DNA from: Candidatus Hadersleviella danica
GTDB lineage: Bacteria > Chloroflexota > Anaerolineae > Promineifilales > Promineifilaceae
Assembly (NCBI GenBank): GCA_016711405.1
Contig: JADJSZ010000009.1
Span: forward strand, 1 to 64,000
Direction of reading: 5' to 3'
Length of the DNA: 64,000 nt
Part shown: piece by piece, positions 17,797 to 25,815 of the stretch
Numbering within the stretch: the first letter of the stretch is position 1
How the letters are laid out: every line of letters begins with the position of its first letter
Program-made: the position numbers and the translations under genes
The notes under the pieces: generated by a model
Databases searched by the model: none
The model's input: the letters and a program-made list of their open reading frames with translations, nothing else
What the model was told of the DNA's origin: nothing

Positions 17797-19377
17797 CTAC
17801 ACTTCGAGCAACGGCCGCGCAATGGCCTGTAACTGGTGTAACTGGTCGGCGCGGATGGTGACGACGCGAAGTTGGGTTTTGGCCGTGACCATCTCGTGGG
17901 GGTGTTGGCCAAAATAATCGTTCGGGCCGAGTAGGCGGGTTGCCCCCGTTTCCGTATCGCGCACCTCTGCCTGCCCTTCTTCGATGAGGTAATAATAATC
18001 CCCCACTTGGTTCTCTTCAATAATACACACCTCGGCCTGAAAAACATGGTGGCTGATTTCGTAGTCGTCGGCATCGTCTACGCTCATCTCGACAATGTCA
18101 CGGCCGACCAGCGGCCAGATGAGCCAATCAGCCAACAGGCGCAAGCGCCTATCCCATGTGGGCACATTCATCACCAGCAACATGCGCCACATAAGCCACG
18201 AAAACAGGCCGCGCATCTGCCAGCCGCGAAACTCGCCCACTCCTGTGCGACGGCCGATGGATGCCCCTTGCCCCAGCCCTTTGTAGGTAAACGGCCGTGG
18301 TTCCTCCCCGCGCACTACCCGCAACACATTTTGCGCCACCACCTTGCCCTCCTCCACCGCCCACGCCGCATTGGCGGGGCAAATATGCTCGGCGGGGTTG
18401 TTGGGGTTGGGGATGGCCGCGCAATCCCCCGCCGCCCAGATGTTGGGTTGGCTGGGCACACGCAACGTGGAGTCGGTGTGGATACGGCCGCGTTCGTCGT
18501 GCGACATGGGCAGAGTCGCTACCAACGCGGCAGGCTTTTTGCCCACCGCACTAACCACGGTGCGGGTGGGGATGCGCTCGCCGTCCACCAGCCCCACTTC
18601 AAGCGGCGTGACCCACGCTACGCGGCTGTTGATGCGCACCTCGACCCCCAGTTTGGCCATGTGGCGCATGGCGTAAGCCACCAATTGGGGGTAGCCATCC
18701 CCATAGCCAGCCGCGCCGATGCCACTGTAAAGCTCAGGCAAAATGGTGGCGCCGGGGGTGATGAGCAACACGCGGCACTCCTCACGCCGAATGTGCTTGT
18801 ACTCGCGTTCGGTGAGTAGGCGGCACAAATCGGCAATTTCGCCTGCTATTTCGGTGCCAGCATAGCCACCGCCCGCGATGACAAAGGTGAGTAAGCGGCG
18901 GCGTTCGGCCGTGTTTGTGGTCAGGCTGGCCAGTTCAAACATGGTAATCAGTTGGCTCCGCAAGCGCAGACAACCATCGTAGGTGTGCAAGCGGAAGCCG
19001 TGTTCGCGCAAGCCGGGGTACGCTTCGAGGTTATCACTTGCTCCCAAAGCCACCAGCAGGTGGTCGTAGTGGAGTTGGGAACGTATCCCATCTATTTGCC
19101 GTTTAAAGGTGATGGTTTGGGTGGGCACATCCACGGCCGTGATTTCCGCCACCAACACATTGGCGGGCGGGAAAATGCGCCGCACAGGGCTGAGAATTTG
19201 GCTGGGCAGGATGCGTCCCGTAATCATCTCGGCCGCAAAGCCATGAAAGTTGTGGTAATTCTCGCGGGTAATCACCGTGACATCTAAGTCGCCCTTGAGA
19301 ATGGCCTTGCGCAAGGTTTGGGTGGAGGTCACGGCCGCATACCCGCCGCCGAGGATAACAAAGTGTGGTTTGGACAT
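17797..19377 (-). CDS. NDH-2-like FAD oxidoreductase with C-terminal cyclic-nucleotide-binding domain
   Basis: This is a 526-residue protein. Residues 1-400 are a type II NADH dehydrogenase-like flavoprotein: VILGGGYAAVTSTQTLRK (FAD fold), FVIAGGGYAGTEIAGEI (NAD(P)H fold, about 167) and PNIWAAGDCAAIPN (second FAD contact, about 295). A membrane-associating region around WLMWRMLLVMNV follows. Residues about 425-526 are a CNBD-like beta-roll: FQAEVCIIEENQVGDYYYLI, EEGQAEVRD and GPNDYFGQHP, the Crp-type 'G-D-x-x-Y-x-I-x-x-G' pattern. NDH-2 passes electrons from NADH to quinone without pumping; the tail suggests control by cAMP, cGMP or a relative. It is divergent from a giant nucleotide cyclase gene 270 bp away, which makes that link attractive. 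Confidence 0.85.
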   Translation of the reverse strand: MSKPHFVILGGGYAAVTSTQTLRKAILKGDLDVTVITRENYHNFHGFAAEMITGRILPSQILSPVRRIFPPANVLVAEITAVDVPTQTITFKRQIDGIRSQLHYDHLLVALGASDNLEAYPGLREHGFRLHTYDGCLRLRSQLITMFELASLTTNTAERRRLLTFVIAGGGYAGTEIAGEIADLCRLLTEREYKHIRREECRVLLITPGATILPELYSGIGAAGYGDGYPQLVAYAMRHMAKLGVEVRINSRVAWVTPLEVGLVDGERIPTRTVVSAVGKKPAALVATLPMSHDERGRIHTDSTLRVPSQPNIWAAGDCAAIPNPNNPAEHICPANAAWAVEEGKVVAQNVLRVVRGEEPRPFTYKGLGQGASIGRRTGVGEFRGWQMRGLFSWLMWRMLLVMNVPTWDRRLRLLADWLIWPLVGRDIVEMSVDDADDYEISHHVFQAEVCIIEENQVGDYYYLIEEGQAEVRDTETGATRLLGPNDYFGQHPHEMVTAKTQLRVVTIRADQLHQLQAIARPLLEV

Positions 19378-19379
19378 GG

Positions 19380-19490
19380 TAGTGGTTAGTGGTTAGTGGT
19401 TAGTGGTTAGTGACGAGTGGTTAGTGAGTAGTGAGTAGTGAGTAGTGAGTAGTCGTTCCGCAATCCGCAATCCGCAATCCCCATTCCCCT
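19380..19490. repeat. AGTGGTT and GAGTAGT heptamer arrays in a divergent promoter region
   Basis: AGTGGTT is repeated four times (19381-19408). GTGAGTAGTGAGTAGTGAG follows (19424-19452), then a CCGCAAT/AATCCCC array (19457-19487). They fill most of the spacer between the divergent oxidoreductase and cyclase genes. Confidence 0.8.
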
Positions 19491-19643
19491 GCGCCCCTTG
19501 GCTTTTTGCGGTTATAATAGCATGACTTGCGTACCCCTCCCATTAAAAGCGCACCCGGCAACGACAGACGGCCATCCGGCAATGACGAGACCACACTGAC
19601 GCTCGTCCTTGCGAATTGTGACCACACACTCCCTCCCCCTCTT

Positions 19644-22600
19644 ATGGATTTGCTAATCGCCTACATCCCCATGGATCGCCGCCAAGCGTTGGTGCAAGGA
19701 CGGCCGTTGCCTGAACGCACCGAGGGAGCCGCTTTGTTTGCCGATATTTCGGGTTTTACGCCGCTCACGGCCGCCTTGGCCCAAGAACTCGGCGCACGGC
19801 GGGGAGCCGAGGAGCTAACCCGCCAACTCAACCATGTTTATAACGCCCTCATCGCCGAAGTGCATGAGTACCGGGGGAGCGTGATTAACTTTACGGGGGA
19901 TGCGATTACTTGCTGGTTTGATGGGGACGACGGCCGTCGAGCCACCGCTTGCGCCTTCGCCATCCAACACGCCATGCAACAGTTCACCGAAGTGCGAACC
20001 CCAGCGGGGACGATTGTCTCGCTGGCGGTGAAGGTGGCCGTGGCCGTTGGCCCTGTGCGCCGCTTTCGGGTGGGCGAACCCGCCATCCAATACATGGATG
20101 CACTGGCGGGGCGCACCCTTGCCCTGATGGCGGCGGGGGAGCAGATGGCCGAAAAGGGGGAGGTTGTCGTTTCGGAGCAGACGGCCGCCCAGTTGGGCGA
20201 ATGTGCGGCCGTGGCCGAATGGCGCACCAACGACGAAACAGGCCACCGCTTCGCCGCCCTCAGCCACCTCACCACCGACATTCCCCGTACCCCGTGGCCA
20301 GCCCTGCCCGATGGGGCCATTACGGCCGAGCAAGCGCGGGAATGGATATTACCCCCCATCATCGAACGGTTGCGCGAGGGGCAAGCCGAATATCTGGCCG
20401 AATTGCGCCCCGCCACCCCGCTTTTTCTCAAATTTGATGGCATCGAATATGATGAAGACGAGCAAGCGGGCGAAAAGCTCGATTTGTTCATTCAGTGGGT
20501 GCAAAACGTGCTGGCGCGGTACGAAGCGTATGTCTTGCAAGTGACCGTGGGCGACAAGGGGAGCTATCTTTACACAGCTTTTGGCGCTCCCCTTGCCCAC
20601 GACGACGACCCCGGCCGTGCTGTGGCGGCGGGGTTGGAACTCAGTACTCCCCCGCCCAACCTGCGCTTTATCCACACCATCCAAATTGGCATTAGCCAAG
20701 GGCGCGTGCGGGCTGGTGCTTATGGCGCAGATGCAAGCCGGACGTATGGGGTGTTGGGCGAAGAGACCAACATGGCCGCCCGACTGATGGGTAAGGCGGG
20801 GTTGGGGCAAGTGTATGTGCGCGAATGGGTGGCCGAGGCGGTGCGTAGCCAATACAACGTCCAAGATTTGGGGCTGATGAAGGTGAAGGGCAAGGAGGAG
20901 CCAATTCGCGTCTTTCAGGTGCTGGGGAGGCTCCATGCCTCGTTCCAACGGCCGGCCACCCTCTACAGCCAGCCGCTTATCGGCCGTGAGACGGAATTGA
21001 CCATGATGGAAGAGATTTTGCGCCAATCGTTCCAGACGGGGCAAATTCTCAATGTGCAAGGCGCAACAGGGGTGGGCAAGAGCCATGTCACGGCCGAACT
21101 GACCAACCGCGCCCTCCATGAAGGTGTCCGTATCGCCGTTGGTTCTTGCCAAAGCATTTCGCAAAGCACTGCTTATACCCCGTGGCGGCAGGTCTTGGGC
21201 GTTCTGTTGGGGTTGGATGAGACGGGGGAGAGCGTGCAAATTGGCCAAATCCAACGCCAAATCGAAGCGATGAACCATGAATGGTTGTTGCGTTTGCCCC
21301 TATTGGGCGATTTACTTGGTGTGGCTATCCCCGAAAATGACACAACCCGCGCCCTAGACCCCAAGTTGCGCCAAGAAGCGCTGTTTGCACTGGTGATTGA
21401 TTTGCTCCGCAAGTGGACGGAGGAGCAACCGTTGCTTATTTTGGTGGAGGATGTGCATTGGTTGGATGAAGCGTCGCAGGGGTTGGTGCTGGCCATCGGC
21501 CGTGTGCTGAGCAGTATGCCCCTCTTGCTGTTGCTTACCCAGCGCCCTGCCCTCCGTGCCGACCAAGCCGTATTGCCTGCCCTAAGTGAATTTGAGCATT
21601 ACCACGCCCTCGAACTGACTGAATTGGCGGCCGATGCCTTGACCCAATTGGTGCAAAACCAAGTGGAAGGCGATGTTTCACCGCTGGCCTTAGCCCTGAT
21701 TGAGGCGAAATCGCATGGCAACCCGTTTTTCACCGAGGAGTTGGTGGATGCATTGCAGGAGTCGGGGGCATTGATGCAAGCCGCTGATGGCGTGTGGATG
21801 CTTTCGGAAGTGATTATCCAAGCGTTGCGGGAGGGGGATTGTTTGGTGCAACAGGGGGATGGGTGGGCACTCGCGGCCGATGCGCCGCTAACAGGCGTGA
21901 ACATCGGTGTGCCCGATTCGATTTATGGCACGGTGTTATCCCGCTTGGATCGCCTGCCCGAGGGGCACAAGTTAACTCTGAAGGTGGCCAGTGTTATTGG
22001 GCGGACATTTGAGGTCCGGTTGGTACATAGCTCGCACCCTGCTCATGTGGAGGCGGAAATACTCAGGGTGCAGACGCAGGAGTTGGATGCGCGGGATTTT
22101 ATTCGGTTGGAACGGCCGTCGCTTGTGCCGGGCGAGATGACGGCCGTTTACTTCTTCCGCCACAACACCACCCAAGAAGTGGCCTATGACACGTTGCTGT
22201 TCATGCAACGGAAGCAGTTGCACCAAGCAATTGGGCAGGAATTAGAGCGGCTGAATCCCGAACAGGTGACGGCCGTGGCCCACCATGCCTATGCAGGCGA
22301 GGATTGGCCCCGCGCCCTGAAGTACCAAGCCCTAGCGGGCAAGCGGGCACAGCAACTGTTTGCCAACACAGAAGCCATCGAGCATTTTCGGAAGGCGTTG
22401 CATTGCACAACTTATCTGCCTGAGGAGGAAACGGCCGAGGCGCGGCTGGATATTAACAGTGCCACGGGGGAACTTTTGGTGACTACGGGGCAATATGACA
22501 AGGCCAATGAGCATTTGCAGGAAGCATTAAAACTGGCCCAAGCGGCGCAAGATTTTAATGCCCAAGCGCGGGTCTGTCGCTGGATCGGCCGTTCGTATGA

Positions 22601-23687
22601 GTTGCGCGGTGAGTACATGCCAGCACTCGAATGGCTCCAAAATGGTCTTTATATTTTAGAGGATGAGGCGTTGGAAACGGCCGAACTGGCCGAATTGCAC
22701 GTCATTGCGGGGCTTATCAACACGCGCCAAGGGAACTATGAGAAGGCGTTGGAACGTGCCCAGCGGAGCCTTAGCTTTGCCCAGAAACAAGGGGCAAAAG
22801 ATGTGTTGGCACGGGCATATAATTTGATGGGGCATATCAGCCGGTTGCAAGGGAATAGCACGGCCGCCATTGATTACTTCGAAATTGGCCTTGAGTTATG
22901 CCAAGCGACCAATAACATTCATGCTCAAGCCCTTGCCTATAACCAAATCGCGAATGCGTATTTTAATATGGGGCAGTGGGTGAAGGCGCGGGAGAGTTAC
23001 CAAAAGGCGCGGGATACGTTTAATCGCATTGGCGATATTTATAATCGGTCACTAGGCGATAACAACTTGGCAGGGATTCTACTTAACCAAGGCAAACTTG
23101 ATGAGGCATTGCAAACGTATCAAAATGCGTTGAATGGTGTTCAGCAAATCCGTGGCTCTTTATGGGTGTTGGGTGGATTGCATAATAATCTGGGAGCGAC
23201 TTATGTGCGGCGCAATGATCCACAAAAGGCTTTAGAACATTTGCAAATAGGTCGCGATTATTTGGCCCAAGCAAATGCGCGGGACTTTTTGCCTGAGCTA
23301 TACCGCCACTTTGCAGAGGCAGTATTGCTGACGGCCGAATACGACCATGCCCACCGCAATGGGGAAGAAGCCCTCACCTTGGCACGGGAGTTGAATATGC
23401 GCGGCGAGGAGGGCAATAGTTTGCGGGTGTTGGGCGAGATTGCGTTGCGGCAGGGGAATTTCACGGCCGCGCAGGATTATTTGGCGCAAAGTAGCCTTAT
23501 TTTAGATGAAACAGGGGAGGAGTATGAGTGGGCACGGGCGCAGTTGTTGCTGGCCGAGTTGGCCATCGCCCGCGCGGAGCGGGCGCAAGCGGCCGAATTT
23601 TTAGCCGCCTGCCAGCCAATCTTTGAGCGATTGGATGCCCAACTTGATTTGGGGCGGGTGAAGGCGTTGCAATTTTTGGATGTGTAG
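19644..23687 (+). CDS. Soluble-adenylyl-cyclase-like protein: two class III cyclase domains, ATPase and TPRs
   Basis: About 1347 residues. Cyclase domain 1 (about 25-215) keeps both metal Asp positions: ALFADISGFTPLT (about 33) and INFTGDAITCWF (about 86). It lacks the Asn-Arg pair. Cyclase domain 2 (about 260-430) keeps that pair in GEETNMAARLM (about 376). Together they could form one composite active site. An AAA/STAND ATPase follows: GATGVGKS (about 475) and LILVEDVHWLDEASQ (about 598). TPRs run from about 875 to the end. This order matches mammalian soluble adenylyl cyclase (ADCY10). Residues expected to select ATP are not clearly conserved, so the product is uncertain. ATG 19644 is preferred over a TTG at 19527. 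A TATAAT lies at 19513-19518. Confidence 0.85.
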   Translation: MDLLIAYIPMDRRQALVQGRPLPERTEGAALFADISGFTPLTAALAQELGARRGAEELTRQLNHVYNALIAEVHEYRGSVINFTGDAITCWFDGDDGRRATACAFAIQHAMQQFTEVRTPAGTIVSLAVKVAVAVGPVRRFRVGEPAIQYMDALAGRTLALMAAGEQMAEKGEVVVSEQTAAQLGECAAVAEWRTNDETGHRFAALSHLTTDIPRTPWPALPDGAITAEQAREWILPPIIERLREGQAEYLAELRPATPLFLKFDGIEYDEDEQAGEKLDLFIQWVQNVLARYEAYVLQVTVGDKGSYLYTAFGAPLAHDDDPGRAVAAGLELSTPPPNLRFIHTIQIGISQGRVRAGAYGADASRTYGVLGEETNMAARLMGKAGLGQVYVREWVAEAVRSQYNVQDLGLMKVKGKEEPIRVFQVLGRLHASFQRPATLYSQPLIGRETELTMMEEILRQSFQTGQILNVQGATGVGKSHVTAELTNRALHEGVRIAVGSCQSISQSTAYTPWRQVLGVLLGLDETGESVQIGQIQRQIEAMNHEWLLRLPLLGDLLGVAIPENDTTRALDPKLRQEALFALVIDLLRKWTEEQPLLILVEDVHWLDEASQGLVLAIGRVLSSMPLLLLLTQRPALRADQAVLPALSEFEHYHALELTELAADALTQLVQNQVEGDVSPLALALIEAKSHGNPFFTEELVDALQESGALMQAADGVWMLSEVIIQALREGDCLVQQGDGWALAADAPLTGVNIGVPDSIYGTVLSRLDRLPEGHKLTLKVASVIGRTFEVRLVHSSHPAHVEAEILRVQTQELDARDFIRLERPSLVPGEMTAVYFFRHNTTQEVAYDTLLFMQRKQLHQAIGQELERLNPEQVTAVAHHAYAGEDWPRALKYQALAGKRAQQLFANTEAIEHFRKALHCTTYLPEEETAEARLDINSATGELLVTTGQYDKANEHLQEALKLAQAAQDFNAQARVCRWIGRSYELRGEYMPALEWLQNGLYILEDEALETAELAELHVIAGLINTRQGNYEKALERAQRSLSFAQKQGAKDVLARAYNLMGHISRLQGNSTAAIDYFEIGLELCQATNNIHAQALAYNQIANAYFNMGQWVKARESYQKARDTFNRIGDIYNRSLGDNNLAGILLNQGKLDEALQTYQNALNGVQQIRGSLWVLGGLHNNLGATYVRRNDPQKALEHLQIGRDYLAQANARDFLPELYRHFAEAVLLTAEYDHAHRNGEEALTLARELNMRGEEGNSLRVLGEIALRQGNFTAAQDYLAQSSLILDETGEEYEWARAQLLLAELAIARAERAQAAEFLAACQPIFERLDAQLDLGRVKALQFLDV

Positions 23688-23768
23688 TAGGCGATTCCTA
23701 TCGTGGTGTATTGGCCTAGTTGCATATCAATACATCAATATACAAATCTACTCATAAACCGTCCTACC

Positions 23769-24242
23769 CTACCCCAACACCTTCATCATTTTAAACCAAG
23801 TTGGCTCCTCAAAACCTGCATGGGTTCCGTGGCCGTAAATTTCGTAGCCGAGGGAGTGAAATAAGCGCACATTCCCCTCAAACGCAATCCGCACCCCCAG
23901 CGTCACCCGTTGGTAGCCATGTACATGGCCTAGTTGCTCCACCGCCCCGACCAACCGCCCCGCAATGCCTTGCCGCCTGTGGCTGGGCAAGACGGCCAAA
24001 CGGCCGAAATACAATTCCCCCGGTTCCCCATCTGGCCCTTTGGGGTAGCAAAAAACACACCCAACGGGCACGGCCGACACTTCCGCCACAAACGCAGTTT
24101 GGCGAGCCAGCCGTTCCGTCACACTCTCGAAAGTCTCTCGCAGAGAGCTAGGTTGGGGCATTATGGCCGCATATTGGCCAAACGAGCCATGAATCAAACC
24201 AAGTAAAACAGACACATCATCTGGGGTGGCAAGGCGAATCAT
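23769..24242 (-). CDS. GNAT-family N-acetyltransferase
   Basis: A 157-residue protein with a GNAT fold. It begins MIRLATPDDVSVLLGLIHG, a typical beta1-alpha1. ELYFGRLAVLPSHRRQGIAGRLV (about 75-97) carries the acetyl-CoA pyrophosphate loop R-R-x-G-x-A. A C-terminal LGVRIAFEGNVRLFHSLGYEI (N-x-x-x-x-x-F-x-x-x-G-F/Y) follows. It would transfer acetyl from acetyl-CoA to a small amine or protein N terminus. There is no operon partner to suggest a substrate. Confidence 0.87.
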   Translation of the reverse strand: MIRLATPDDVSVLLGLIHGSFGQYAAIMPQPSSLRETFESVTERLARQTAFVAEVSAVPVGCVFCYPKGPDGEPGELYFGRLAVLPSHRRQGIAGRLVGAVEQLGHVHGYQRVTLGVRIAFEGNVRLFHSLGYEIYGHGTHAGFEEPTWFKMMKVLG

Positions 24243-24339
24243 ACGATTTTGGATTTTGGATTTGAGATTGTGGAAGGGCTAGTGCCCAACGGGCAATTAT
24301 GGCACACCCCCAAAAAACAAAAATGCCAATGACGGGATG

Positions 24340-24425
24340 GTTCCAGTCATGGTTACAATTTCGGACGTGGGACTGGGGACAAGGGACTGGCGTTCACAAG
24401 CGTCCCAACTCCCTTGTCCCCAGTC
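24340..24425. repeat. Dispersed palindrome, copy B (GGGACAAGGGACT family)
   Basis: GACTGGGGACAAGGGACTGG is mirrored by CAACTCCCTTGTCCCCAGTC (ending 24424), with CACAAGCGTCCC in the loop. The flanks GGTTC...TTACAATTTCGGAC and GAACCAT match copy A in opposite orientation. The 278 bp spacer 24243-24520 otherwise holds only AATGACGAATGAC-type words. Confidence 0.75.
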
Positions 24426-24484
24426 AAAATTTGCAAAAATGCTCCTTCATAAGTCGTGAACCATATCTCAATGGCAAATGACGA

Positions 24485-24513
24485 ATGACAAATCCCCACG
24501 ACTAGATTAAAAT
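24485..24513 (+). promoter_or_regulatory. Promoter of the Ser/Thr kinase gene, probably leaderless
   Basis: ATGACA (24485-24490) and TAAAAT (24508-24513) are spaced by exactly 17 bp, and the GTG start is 7 bp after the -10. The -35 hexamer is part of an AATGACGAATGACA repeat array, so repeat DNA supplies a promoter element. Confidence 0.6.
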
Positions 24514-24520
24514 CCCCCTC

Positions 24521-25651
24521 GTGTCAGACCAAGTCATCCTCAACAACCGCTACAAACTCCTCGGCCGAGTGGGCACAGGTGGCATGGCCACCGTTTACCG
24601 CGCCGAAGATGTCCTCCTCGGCCGCCTTGTGGCCATTAAAATGCTCCACGAAGGGCTGGCGGGCGACGAACTTTTTGTGCGCCAATTCCAGCGCGAGGCG
24701 CACTCGGCCGCCAATCTCACCCACCCCAACATCGTCACCGTGCATGACATTGGCGAGTACAACCATCGGCCATACATCGTCATGGAGTTTGTGGCGGGCA
24801 AAACGCTTAAAAACCTTATTACCGAAGCGGCCGAGCGCGGCCAACGCCTGCCCTTGCCCGTCGCCCTCGACCTGATTATTCAGGTGTGCCAAGGCATTGG
24901 CTACGCCCACCGTTCGGGGCTGGTGCATTGCGATGTGAAGCCCCACAATGTGCTGGTCACGGCCGACCAAACTGTTAAAGTGGCTGATTTCGGCATCGCC
25001 CGCGCCCTGAGCCAATCCAGCCATCAGCAAAGCGACATGATTTGGGGCACACCCCAATACTTTTCCCCCGAACAAGCCTCGGGGGAGCCAGCCACCCCCG
25101 CCTCCGATGTCTACTCGATTGGCATTATGCTGTTCGAGGCACTCAGCGGCCGTTTGCCCTTCGAGGGGGAATCCTCCACCGCTATTGCCCTCAAGCATTT
25201 GCACGAGCCACCCCCGGCCGTGCGCGACCTGAACCCGCAAGTGCCCGCTTACTTGGAGCAAATTTTGTTTAAGGTGCTTTCCAAAGAGCCAGCCGGCCGT
25301 TATCGCACGGCCGGGCAACTCGGCCGCATCCTCAGCGCCTATCGCGAACAACTAGCCGTACCCTCGGCCGAAATGCCCAAGTTGGGCGAGCCGCTCCGGG
25401 CGGGTGGTTCCCCCCCCGCTGAAGACGAGACCACGGCCGCCCCACCCCCAGCCGTGCGCGTGGCTCCTCCTCCCCCAGCGGTGCGCCCCAATGGGCTAAA
25501 CAAGAAGGAAACGGCCGTGCCCACTCCCCTCCCCCCCACCCTTGCCCAACCCGCCACCGATTGGGTGGCCACCAGCCTTGCCCTAACCGCCCTCGTGGCG
25601 CTTCTGGGGCTAATCCCCCTCTGGTATCTCGTCTACCTTGCTTGGCAATAA
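24521..25651 (+). CDS. PASTA-less Ser/Thr protein kinase (Pkn2 family) with C-terminal membrane anchor
   Basis: This is a 376-residue kinase starting with GTG. The glycine loop is GRVGTGGMATVYRAED, the ATP Lys is in RLVAIKML (about 40), the catalytic loop is LVHCDVKPHNVLV (about 138) and DFG is in VADFGIAR (about 155). The ePK fold is complete and likely active. The catalytic loop is H-C-D, not H-R-D, so it is a non-RD kinase whose activity need not depend on activation-loop phosphorylation. Residues about 290-350 are Pro/Ala-rich, and SLALTALVALLGLIPLWYLV at the C terminus anchors it. No external sensor domain follows the anchor. It lies directly upstream of ftsH. Substrates unknown. Confidence 0.9.
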   Translation: MSDQVILNNRYKLLGRVGTGGMATVYRAEDVLLGRLVAIKMLHEGLAGDELFVRQFQREAHSAANLTHPNIVTVHDIGEYNHRPYIVMEFVAGKTLKNLITEAAERGQRLPLPVALDLIIQVCQGIGYAHRSGLVHCDVKPHNVLVTADQTVKVADFGIARALSQSSHQQSDMIWGTPQYFSPEQASGEPATPASDVYSIGIMLFEALSGRLPFEGESSTAIALKHLHEPPPAVRDLNPQVPAYLEQILFKVLSKEPAGRYRTAGQLGRILSAYREQLAVPSAEMPKLGEPLRAGGSPPAEDETTAAPPPAVRVAPPPPAVRPNGLNKKETAVPTPLPPTLAQPATDWVATSLALTALVALLGLIPLWYLVYLAWQ

Positions 25652-25696
25652 GCCCCGCGCTCGCCTTAGAAATTGGTTGTCTGCCCCTGTCCCGCC

Positions 25697-25725
25697 CTGA
25701 CCCGTGCGGTCTTCTTTGCTATACT
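25697..25725 (+). promoter_or_regulatory. Probable ftsH promoter
   Basis: CTGACC (25697-25702), a 17 bp spacer and TATACT (25720-25725) lie 90 bp before the ftsH start. The leader then contains a GACAAGCT array. Confidence 0.5.
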
Positions 25726-25752
25726 GAGAAAGAAGAGGGAAGAGAGAAAAGA

Positions 25753-25806
25753 GAAGAGGCTGACAAGCTGACTGCTGAATTGCTGACAAGCTGACAAGCT
25801 GAAAGA
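25753..25806. repeat. GACAAGCT 8 bp tandem repeat in the ftsH leader
   Basis: GCTGACAAGCTGACTGCTG and GCTGACAAGCTGACAAGCTG lie in the 5' leader of ftsH. The complementary array (GTCAGCTT words) occurs at 36366-36410. Confidence 0.75.
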
Positions 25807-25815
25807 CTAAAAATT

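Noticed and set aside
24523..25351. 275-codon frame antisense to the kinase
   Set aside because: Shadow frame caused by G+C-rich third positions; no conserved pattern, and the plus-strand kinase is complete.
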